NCBI RefSeq assembly: GCF_001747085.1
Contig: NZ_MDJD01000034.1
Span: 1 to 64,000 of the forward strand
Direction: 5' to 3'
Source: Flavivirga aquatica
Lineage (GTDB): Bacteria > Bacteroidota > Bacteroidia > Flavobacteriales > Flavobacteriaceae
Length of the DNA stretch: 64,000 nt
Below are positions 19,419 to 26,773 of this stretch, one piece after another. The position numbers were made by a program, and so were the translations under genes. The notes under the pieces are model-generated. The model saw only the letters and a list, made by a program, of their open reading frames with translations, ran no database searches and was not told where the DNA came from. Within the stretch, counting starts at the first letter, position 1. Each line of letters starts with the position of its first letter.

Positions 19419-19608
19419 TATAATTGCAAATTATTTTATTTTTATAAAATATATATAGACTTAACTATAAGAACTCTAATTCTATTTGATAAAACCTTTT
19501 TTTTATTGAGTTCCCATAAAACATTTGTATTTTTGATTTTCAATTCTGCTTTGTTATGTAGTATACATTCAAAGTAATATCTCTTAATTAAAATTAGAAA
19601 ATTATCTT

Positions 19609-21009
19609 ATGAATTCATATGATGTAGCCGTTATAGGCTCAGGTCCTGGAGGATATGTAGCAGCTATACGTTGCGCACAATTAGGAATGAAAACAGCTAT
19701 TATAGAAAAGTATTCAACACTTGGTGGTACTTGTTTAAATGTTGGTTGTATACCAAGTAAAGCGCTTTTAGATTCATCTCATCATTATGATGATGCTGTT
19801 AAGCATTTTGAAGAGCATGGTATTGAAATCCCTGGAGATATAAAAGTAAACCTAGAGAAGATGATTGCTCGTAAGCAATCTGTTGTAGATCAAACTACAG
19901 GAGGTATTGATTTTTTAATGAAAAAGAACAATATTGATGTTTTCCAAGGTCTAGGAAGTTTTAAAGATGCTACTCGTATTATTATTTCTGGTGAAGAAAC
20001 TGTAGAAATTGAAGCAAAAAACACAATTATAGCTACAGGTAGTAAGCCAGCAAATTTACCATTTATAAATATTGATAAAGAGCGTATTATAACGTCTACG
20101 GAAGCTTTAAAGCTTAAGGAAATCCCTAAGCATTTAATTATTATTGGAGGAGGTGTAATAGGTTTAGAATTAGGTCAAGTATATAAACGTTTAGGTGCTG
20201 AGGTTTCTGTTGTAGAGTATATGGATCGTATTATTCCAACCATGGATGCTGACTTATCTAAAGAACTAAATAAAGTTTTAAAGAAGCAAAAATTTAAAAT
20301 TAATGCATCACATAAAGTAAAATCTGTTGAGCGTGTTGGAGACGAGGTTATTGTTAAAGCAGATAATAAAAAAGGAATTGAGGTAGAGTTTAAAGGAGAT
20401 TATTGTTTAGTATCTGTTGGACGTAGTCCATACACAGATGGCTTAAATGCTGATGCTGCTGGTGTTAAATTAACAGAAAGAGGGCAAGTAGAAGTAAATG
20501 ATCATTTACAAACCTCTGCAAGCAATATTTATGCTATAGGTGATGTAGTTAAAGGAGCTATGTTAGCTCATAAAGCAGAAGAAGAAGGTGTTTTTGTAGC
20601 CGAAACTATTGCAGGGCAAAAACCTCATATTGATTATAATTTAATTCCAGGGGTGGTTTATACATGGCCTGAAGTAGCTACTGTTGGAAAAACAGAAGAA
20701 GCACTTAAAGAAGCTAGAGTTGCATATAAAACTGGGCAATTTCCAATGCGTGCATTAGGTAGAAGTAGAGCGAGTATGGATTTAGATGGTTTTGTTAAAA
20801 TTTTAGCAGACAAAACTACCGATGAAATATTAGGTGTACATATGGTTGGAGCTCGTGCTGCCGATATGATTGCAGAAGCTGTTGTTGCTATGGAGTATAG
20901 AGCTAGTGCAGAAGATATATCTAGAATGTCTCATGCGCACCCAACATTTACAGAAGCTATCAAAGAAGCTGCTTTAGCAGCAACTGAAGATAGACCATTA
21001 CATATTTAA
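19609..21009 (+). CDS. lpdA: dihydrolipoyl dehydrogenase
   Basis: The E3 flavoprotein of 2-oxo-acid dehydrogenase complexes and the glycine cleavage system; it reoxidises dihydrolipoamide with NAD+. The 466 residues show the FAD fingerprint GSGPGG (10-15), the redox disulfide GGTCLNVGCIPSK (Cys 42 and Cys 47), the NAD-binding GGGVIGLE and the C-terminal HAHPTFTEA with the active His-Glu pair. No E1 or E2 genes are adjacent. A clear terminator follows. Confidence 0.96.
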   Translation: MNSYDVAVIGSGPGGYVAAIRCAQLGMKTAIIEKYSTLGGTCLNVGCIPSKALLDSSHHYDDAVKHFEEHGIEIPGDIKVNLEKMIARKQSVVDQTTGGIDFLMKKNNIDVFQGLGSFKDATRIIISGEETVEIEAKNTIIATGSKPANLPFINIDKERIITSTEALKLKEIPKHLIIIGGGVIGLELGQVYKRLGAEVSVVEYMDRIIPTMDADLSKELNKVLKKQKFKINASHKVKSVERVGDEVIVKADNKKGIEVEFKGDYCLVSVGRSPYTDGLNADAAGVKLTERGQVEVNDHLQTSASNIYAIGDVVKGAMLAHKAEEEGVFVAETIAGQKPHIDYNLIPGVVYTWPEVATVGKTEEALKEARVAYKTGQFPMRALGRSRASMDLDGFVKILADKTTDEILGVHMVGARAADMIAEAVVAMEYRASAEDISRMSHAHPTFTEAIKEAALAATEDRPLHI

Positions 21010-21041
21010 TACTTAAGTGTTATATTTATAGAATAAATGAT

Positions 21042-21069
21042 AAAAAAACGACCATATGGTCGTTTTTTT
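21042..21069 (+). terminator. rho-independent terminator after lpdA
   Basis: A perfect inverted repeat, AAAAAAACGACCAT followed by ATGGTCGTTTTTTT, lies 33 bases after the lpdA stop codon. The stem ends in a run of seven T on the plus strand. Confidence 0.9.
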
Positions 21070-21233
21070 ATCTAAAATAAGTTCTCAAAAAAGAATATGA
21101 TATTATTATTAAGTAAATTTTTTTTACAGAAAAATCTTACTTAAATTTGTTTTAAGTGTCAAAAAACTAATGTGACTTTTTGAATAAGTAGGTGTCTTAA
21201 AACTATTAACAATTAAAATAGCTTAGGCTACAT

Positions 21234-21815
21234 TTGGAAACCCTAAAAAATATAAACAGAGAGTCTGATGAAGATCTTGTAAAAGCCATTGTGAAAACAA
21301 ATGACACATTGCTTTTTGAGACTTTATATGATAGACATGTTATACAAGTATATAATAAGTGCTTAGGGTTTGCTAAGAATGAAGATGAAGCTAAAGATTT
21401 AACACAAGATATATTTTTAAAGCTCTTTGTTAAATTAGCTAGTTTTAAAGGTAAGTCAAAATTCTCAACATGGTTGTATGCATTTACGTATAATCATTGC
21501 GTTAATTATGTGACTAGAAATACTGCTAAAAAATTTGAAAGGCAATCTGTAGATTATAAAGACATAGAGAATCTTTCTTATGATGAAAACGACAATAGTT
21601 TTCTGGATATGAAAGTTGACAAGCTAAAAATAGCATTAGAACTTATTTCTCCAGAGGAGAAAATGATATTATTACTAAAATACCAAGATTTTCTTTCAAT
21701 TAAAGAAATAGAAAGTGTTTTAGGAATTGGAGAAAGTGCTGTTAAAATGAGAATTAAACGCGCTAAAGATAAGCTAGTAAAAATGTATAATAATAACCTT
21801 AGTTATAATGGATAA
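21234..21815 (+). CDS. ECF-family RNA polymerase sigma factor
   Basis: A 193-residue sigma factor of the extracytoplasmic-function type. Region 2 spans about residues 25-90 (LYDRHVIQVYNKCLGFAKNEDEAKDLTQDIFLK, FSTWLYAFTYNHCVNYV) and region 4 about 130-182 (ISPEEKMILLLKYQDFLSIKEIESVLGIGESAVKMRIKRAKDKL). The start is TTG at 21234; no in-frame ATG precedes the conserved part. It overlaps the next small gene by 8 bases. No classical anti-sigma gene follows, which is unusual. Confidence 0.92.
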   Translation: METLKNINRESDEDLVKAIVKTNDTLLFETLYDRHVIQVYNKCLGFAKNEDEAKDLTQDIFLKLFVKLASFKGKSKFSTWLYAFTYNHCVNYVTRNTAKKFERQSVDYKDIENLSYDENDNSFLDMKVDKLKIALELISPEEKMILLLKYQDFLSIKEIESVLGIGESAVKMRIKRAKDKLVKMYNNNLSYNG

Positions 21816-21993
21816 TCCGTTTAAACAAATAGACAAGCCTCTTAAAGAAGTTCCGCAAGAACTAAAGGCTAAGGTTATGAATGATATTGCTATGGCAAAA
21901 TTGCTTATGGAACTAGCAGCTTTATTCTCTTATAATATTGGGAATGTTATTGAAGCAGTTGCAAAAAATAGAAAAGATAAAAAGGAAAGATAA
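21808..21993 (+). CDS. small protein coupled to the sigma factor gene
   Basis: A 61-residue protein overlapping the sigma factor gene by 8 bases and ending 17 bases before the MscS-like channel gene. It starts with a charged segment (DNPFKQIDKPLKEVPQELKAKVMNDI), has one moderately hydrophobic helix (about residues 30-50, KLLMELAALFSYNIGNVIEAV) and ends in a basic tail. Position suggests an anti-sigma or accessory role, but no domain is recognised. Similar short genes do follow sigma factors in flavobacteria. Confidence 0.65.
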   Translation: MDNPFKQIDKPLKEVPQELKAKVMNDIAMAKLLMELAALFSYNIGNVIEAVAKNRKDKKER

Positions 21994-22010
21994 TTTAATA
22001 ATCAATAAAA

Positions 22011-22838
22011 ATGGAAAAAGCAGAACAACTAAAAAATAGAGCTTTGGAGTCTATAACTGCTATGTGGCCAGAGATAATGAGTATACTTCTTAATTTACTT
22101 ATAGTTCTTGTTGTTTTATTTGTAGGTTGGTTAGTAACTAAGTTAGTAGTTAAAATAATTAGTAAAGCTTTAAAACTAGCCAAAGTTAATAAGTTAGATG
22201 ACATGATAAATGATATCGAGATTGTTGAGGGTAAAAAACTCAACTTTGACATCATTAAAATTATCTCAAAGTTTGTAAAATGGATCATGTATATCATGTT
22301 AATAATCATAGTATCAGATATTATGAACCTAACTATGATTTCTACACAAATAGGTAATCTATTAGCGTATTTACCTAAATTATTTACAGCGTTAGTTATA
22401 TTTACTATTGGACTGCTTCTGGCAAATCTTATAAAAAAAGGGTTAAAATCCTTTTTTGAATCTATGGATTTATCAGGAGCTAAAATTATAAGTCAGATTG
22501 TTTTTTTTATCATATTAATTTTTATATCAATAACAGCTTTAAATCAAGCAGGTGTTGATACGGGGATTATAACGAGTAATATTACTATGATTTTGGCGGC
22601 CTTCTTATTGGCTTTTGCTTTAGCCTTAGGATTAGGAGCTCAAAAAGTAGTAGGCGATTTGTTAAAAACGTTTTATGCTAGAAAAACTTATGAGATTGGT
22701 CAAGTTATAGCCTTTAATGATATACACGGAGAAGTGGAAGCTATAGATAGTATATCTGTAACAATAAAAACAAAAGAAGGAAAAGTAGTTGTGCCTATTA
22801 AAGATATTGTAGAGAGCCAAGTAAGAATACAGAATTAA
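22011..22838 (+). CDS. MscS-like small-conductance mechanosensitive channel
   Basis: A 275-residue membrane protein with about four hydrophobic helices (about 24-45, 89-106, 122-145, 160-180) and a glycine/alanine-rich pore helix at about 190-213 (LAAFLLAFALALGLGAQKVVGDLL). A short beta domain follows (YEIGQVIAFNDIHGEVEAIDSISVTIKT), matching the MscS middle domain. The large MscS C-terminal cage is missing, so it belongs to the short group with conserved TM helices. It is in one transcript with the sigma factor and the 61-residue protein, suggesting envelope-stress or osmotic control. Confidence 0.85.
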   Translation: MEKAEQLKNRALESITAMWPEIMSILLNLLIVLVVLFVGWLVTKLVVKIISKALKLAKVNKLDDMINDIEIVEGKKLNFDIIKIISKFVKWIMYIMLIIIVSDIMNLTMISTQIGNLLAYLPKLFTALVIFTIGLLLANLIKKGLKSFFESMDLSGAKIISQIVFFIILIFISITALNQAGVDTGIITSNITMILAAFLLAFALALGLGAQKVVGDLLKTFYARKTYEIGQVIAFNDIHGEVEAIDSISVTIKTKEGKVVVPIKDIVESQVRIQN

Positions 22839-22933
22839 CTTTTAAAGTTAGGGTTAAATTTGGTTGGTTACTTTTCTGTAAACCGAAAACCTCTTTGCAT
22901 GTGTCCCTTTTCATTAATTTGAAAAGGGATTTT

Positions 22934-23650
22934 TTAAAACTTTTCTAAAATATTAAGAACATCCTTTTTATAACTTCTACTAATAGGGAAAGACTTTTTA
23001 TTGATAGTAATTTCTTCATTAGTAAAAGACGTGATGTTGGTTAACGATATAATATAAGACCGATGTATTCTTATAAATTTTTTGTTTGGTAATTTAACTT
23101 CTATAGCACTTATAGTTTCCCTAGTTACAATGGTTTCTTTGGTTAGATGCATTTTAATATAATCGCTATAGCTTTCAATATAAATAATAGTATCAAAATC
23201 TATTTTAATCATACGTCTGTCCGATCTCACAAACATAAAGTCATTATTATTAACTTCTTGCTTATCAACTTTTTTTGATTCACTATATATATCAAAATAA
23301 TTATTAATAGCTTTTAGTAAGCGATTGAAGGAAATGGGTTTTAATAAATAATCTACAGCTTGAAGCTCAAAACCTTCTACAGCATAATCCCGATAAGCTG
23401 TTGTGAAGATTATCTTAATGTCTTTGTTTATAGATTTTGCGAAAGAAATACCAGAAATGTCGGGCATATTGATATCTAAAAAAATTAAATCTATAGTGTT
23501 GTTTATTAAGTGGTTAAATGCTTCGATGGCATTGCTACAACTGTCAATAGTTTTAATATTTGGTATTTTAGATAAATGTGTTGCTATAATTTCCCTAGCG
23601 ATTGCTTCATCATCTACAATAAGGCATGATATGTTTCGATTTTTAGTCAA
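22934..23650 (-). CDS. LytTR-family response regulator
   Basis: A 238-residue response regulator. The receiver domain (1-120) has the acidic pair D13/D14 and the phosphoacceptor D59 in LIFLDINMPDISG. The DNA-binding LytTR domain covers about 140-238 (FVRSDRRMIKIDFDTIIYIES, VTRETISAIEVKLPNKKFIRIHRSYIIS). It lies 3 bases downstream of the histidine kinase gene, with which it forms a LytS/LytR-type pair. The signal and target genes are unknown. Confidence 0.93.
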   Translation of the reverse strand: MTKNRNISCLIVDDEAIAREIIATHLSKIPNIKTIDSCSNAIEAFNHLINNTIDLIFLDINMPDISGISFAKSINKDIKIIFTTAYRDYAVEGFELQAVDYLLKPISFNRLLKAINNYFDIYSESKKVDKQEVNNNDFMFVRSDRRMIKIDFDTIIYIESYSDYIKMHLTKETIVTRETISAIEVKLPNKKFIRIHRSYIISLTNITSFTNEEITINKKSFPISRSYKKDVLNILEKF

Positions 23651-23653
23651 ATT

Positions 23654-24703
23654 TTAGATTATATTTAATACTAAGTTAACTTTAAAAATTTCATTAATAT
23701 TATCAAAGGTTAGTGAATAATTGTCTTTGTACAATAAATCTAAGCGTTTTTGCATATTCTCTAAGCCAATGCCTTTGGTTGAAACTTCTGTTTCTTTATT
23801 TGTGTTTTCAATATAAAAATAGATTTTTTTGTCTTTACAAGAAACAGAAATTTTTATTGATAAAACACCGTTTTTTAGGGTACCATGTTTAAAGCTATTT
23901 TCTATAAATGGAATTAAAAGCATGGGAGCGATTTTTAAATCTTCAGAAATATTATTTGTAATAAAATTTATATTTAATGTCTTATTAAAGCGCATTTTTT
24001 CTAATTCAATGTAGTCTTTAATATGATTAATTTCTGATGTTAAAAGTACAAAAGGTTTATCGACTTGATATAATAAATAATCTAATAGATTAGAGAGTTT
24101 TAATATCATTTCAGGAGTTTCATTCGCTTTCTTTAAGGCAAAGCCATACATGGTATTTAAGGTGTTAAATAGGAAATGTGGGTGAATTTGCATTTTTAAA
24201 TAATTCAATTCTTGCTCTTTTAATTTAAGCTGTGTTTCTAAAATCTTAGTTTCTAGTTTTTTTGTTTTTTCTGTATGTTTTAAGTTCATTTTGAGTAGTT
24301 TAAAAGCGCTAACAACAATAACCACTAAGTAAACAGCAATAGCAACAAAAACAAGATTCCTACTAATGGGAGCCATGTTTGAGTGTTTAAAATGAGATAA
24401 ATATACTAAACCATAGAATACCGAAACAACAATAAGATAAGTTGAAATTATTAGTGTATATGCGCTATATAAAACAAATAATTTATAACGCTTTTTTAGT
24501 AAATAATCGGGGATAAGTTTGTAAATAGAAATATAGGTTGTTGCAATGGTAATTGGCATTAAAAAAAGAGAAAAAGACAATACATAACTAAAATCATTAG
24601 TATCAAAGCCAAAAAAATAGGTATAAAAAAAGAGTACTGCACACCAAAAAAACGAGTGAAGCAGTAATTGAATAATTTTATTTAAAATGAATTTCCTTAG
24701 CAT
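23654..24703 (-). CDS. LytS-type sensor histidine kinase
   Basis: A 349-residue membrane kinase. Four hydrophobic helices lie at about residues 11-31, 40-62, 76-100 and 117-137, then a charged linker helix (142-170). The His_kinase domain has the phosphoacceptor in QIHPHFLFNTLN (about H176) and the ATPase part has IPFIENSFKHG and KGIGLENMQKRL. No periplasmic sensor domain is seen, so the membrane helices are the likely sensor. It is transcribed ahead of its response regulator. Confidence 0.92.
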   Translation of the reverse strand: MLRKFILNKIIQLLLHSFFWCAVLFFYTYFFGFDTNDFSYVLSFSLFLMPITIATTYISIYKLIPDYLLKKRYKLFVLYSAYTLIISTYLIVVSVFYGLVYLSHFKHSNMAPISRNLVFVAIAVYLVVIVVSAFKLLKMNLKHTEKTKKLETKILETQLKLKEQELNYLKMQIHPHFLFNTLNTMYGFALKKANETPEMILKLSNLLDYLLYQVDKPFVLLTSEINHIKDYIELEKMRFNKTLNINFITNNISEDLKIAPMLLIPFIENSFKHGTLKNGVLSIKISVSCKDKKIYFYIENTNKETEVSTKGIGLENMQKRLDLLYKDNYSLTFDNINEIFKVNLVLNII

Positions 24704-24858
24704 GTAAAATAAACCTTCTTACAATAATACTATATTTTTAATGGTAATATGTGTTTTGTAGGCGAATGACGGTTTTAGTTATGGTTTTAGCGTTTGGTTA
24801 TAAAAGATACTAAATATGGTATTCGTCGCATTTTAGTTTTTAGGATTGATATGGAGAC

Positions 24859-24866
24859 TAAGTTTG
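24859..24866 (+). promoter_or_regulatory. -7 promoter element (TAnnTTTG)
   Basis: TAAGTTTG matches the Bacteroidota -7 consensus TAnnTTTG and lies 28 bases before the ATG of the serine hydrolase gene. A clear -33 box at the right distance is not visible. Confidence 0.5.
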
Positions 24867-24894
24867 CTTTATGTTAAACTAAAATTATAAGCAA

Positions 24895-26241
24895 ATGAAA
24901 CGATTATTAGTTCTTTTTCTCTTAATAAGTTCCTTGTGTTTTTCTCAGCAAGAAAAATTCAAGCAATTAGATTCACTTTTAGAACAACTTTCTTTAAACA
25001 ATAAAATAATGGGAACCATAGTGGTTTCTAAAAACGGGCATATTATTTATGATAAAAGTGTCGGTTTTGCTAATATTTTAGAAGATAAGAAAATTCCAAT
25101 TACAAAAAAATCTAAATTCAGAATAGCTTCTATTACTAAAAGTTATACAGCGACAATGGTTTTTCAGTTAATTAATGAAGGTAAATTAAGGCTTACAGAT
25201 AAACTCTCAAATTATTTTCCTAAGATACCTAATGCTGAGAATATTGCTATTGAGAATTTATTAAATCATAGTAGTGGTTTATTCGAGATTACTAGAGATA
25301 ATGGATTTAAAGTATGGCATTTAGAAGAAACAACTCAAGTAGAAATGTTAGCAAGAATGCAAAAACATCCAGCAGTTTTTCAGCCTAATGAAAAAAACGA
25401 ATACTCTAATACTAATTTTATTCTTTTAGGATACATCATTGAAAAAATAGACAAGACTAGTTATGCCGAAGCACTTCAGAAAAGAATAGTAGATAGAATA
25501 GGTGTGAAAAACACTTATTTTGGAGGAAAAATAAATGCAAAAAATAATGAGTGTTTTTCTTATTATTATAAAAAAGGAGTACTAACGATATCAGGAGAAA
25601 CAGATATGAGTAATCCAGGTGGAGCGGGAGGAATAGTTTCTACGCCATACGATCTTATAACATTTTATGAAGCTTTATTTTCTAATAAATTAATGTCTAA
25701 AGAAAGCTTCTCTAAAATGATTTTAACTAAAGGCAAAGTTTACGGAAGTGGCATTTTTAAAGAGGAAATGTATGGTCAAGATTTTTATGGTCATGGAGGA
25801 AGTATTGATGGGTTTAGGTCTAGTCTTAAACATATACCAAAGGAGAAAATAACAATTGCATTAATAACAAATGCTTTAGATTATGGATTAGATAATATTG
25901 TTAATAATGCTTTTCTAGCTAGTCAAAATAAAAGCTTAGAATTGCTCAAATACTATACAGAAACTATTGAGTTAACCGAGGAAAAAATAAAATCTTATGC
26001 AGGAGATTATGAAGGTATTCATGGAAGTGAAAAAATACCCTTCATTCTTACTTTTGTTGCAGATGGTAAAGTGTTAAAAGGTGGACCAAATCGAAACAAT
26101 TTAATTCGGTTAAAAGCTATTAAAAAGAATGAATTTGTACATGAAAAATTAGGGATTCACCTCAAGTTTAATTTGGAAGAAAAAACATTAATTTTTTCAC
26201 AATCAGGAATTGAGTCACAAACATTAACAAAAAAACAATAA
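24895..26241 (+). CDS. class C beta-lactamase-fold serine hydrolase
   Basis: A 448-residue exported protein with a signal peptide (about 1-17, ending CFSQ). The serine hydrolase domain (about 25-350) has the nucleophile motif SITK at residues 79-82, the YSN motif in NEYSNTNF at about 166-168 and a final HGGSIDGF in the KTG position. About 90 residues follow as a small beta domain. Proteins of this fold include D-aminopeptidases, esterases and penicillin-binding-protein-like enzymes, so a beta-lactam function should not be assumed. Confidence 0.88.
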   Translation: MKRLLVLFLLISSLCFSQQEKFKQLDSLLEQLSLNNKIMGTIVVSKNGHIIYDKSVGFANILEDKKIPITKKSKFRIASITKSYTATMVFQLINEGKLRLTDKLSNYFPKIPNAENIAIENLLNHSSGLFEITRDNGFKVWHLEETTQVEMLARMQKHPAVFQPNEKNEYSNTNFILLGYIIEKIDKTSYAEALQKRIVDRIGVKNTYFGGKINAKNNECFSYYYKKGVLTISGETDMSNPGGAGGIVSTPYDLITFYEALFSNKLMSKESFSKMILTKGKVYGSGIFKEEMYGQDFYGHGGSIDGFRSSLKHIPKEKITIALITNALDYGLDNIVNNAFLASQNKSLELLKYYTETIELTEEKIKSYAGDYEGIHGSEKIPFILTFVADGKVLKGGPNRNNLIRLKAIKKNEFVHEKLGIHLKFNLEEKTLIFSQSGIESQTLTKKQ

Positions 26242-26252
26242 ATTTAAACATT

Positions 26253-26657
26253 ATGAATACATTAATATTATTACAGAATCCAAGTTTTTTTTCAGAATTA
26301 TCAAAACGATTTAATGAGGGAGGTCTCTTTTTTATGTCCCTTATTTTAATATGTTTTTTACTAGCATTTGCTTTTCTGATACTAGGTTTTTTATATGTTA
26401 AAAAGAACATAACAAAATCTAAGAAAATGACTAGTTTAGCATCAGATATAAGTGTTTTAGGCTTGGTTATTGGATTTTTAGGGTCTACAATAGGTATGAT
26501 TGCTGCCTTTGATGCGATAGATGCGATAGGCGATATTAGTCAAGGCAATATGGCTGCAGGACTTAAAATTGCATTTTTAACTACTGTTTTTGGTTGCATT
26601 ACGTTTATTCTTCCTAGAATAGGTATTATTATTTTAAGAGCTCTGCAGAAGTCCTAA
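26253..26657 (+). CDS. MotA/TolQ/ExbB-like small membrane protein
   Basis: A 134-residue protein with three hydrophobic segments (about 27-52, 64-86, 104-128). The middle part GLVIGFLGSTIGMIAAFDAI and the following helix resemble the paired pore helices of MotA/TolQ/ExbB proton channels. It is shorter than ExbB and lacks an obvious cytoplasmic domain. It starts 11 bases after the serine hydrolase gene, so they are probably co-transcribed. The channel role is an inference from sequence resemblance. Confidence 0.7.
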   Translation: MNTLILLQNPSFFSELSKRFNEGGLFFMSLILICFLLAFAFLILGFLYVKKNITKSKKMTSLASDISVLGLVIGFLGSTIGMIAAFDAIDAIGDISQGNMAAGLKIAFLTTVFGCITFILPRIGIIILRALQKS

Positions 26658-26703
26658 TAGTTTTTGCTTTTTTTTGAATAAGAAATAACCTTTATAAACT
26701 AAA

Positions 26704-26741
26704 AAAATCGAACCTCCTAATAGTTTAGGAGATTCGATTTT
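26704..26741. terminator. bidirectional rho-independent terminator
   Basis: The near-perfect inverted repeat AAAATCGAACCTCCTAA / TTAGGAGATTCGATTTT with a TAGT loop lies between two convergent genes. A and T runs flank both sides, so it can stop transcription from either direction. Confidence 0.88.
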
Positions 26742-26773
26742 ATATTACTTTTTACTTTTAACCTATATATATA

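Noticed and set aside
24895-26241. Calling the serine hydrolase a beta-lactamase resistance gene
   Set aside because: The SxxK/YxN fold is shared by esterases and peptidases, and the protein has an extra C-terminal domain unlike AmpC.
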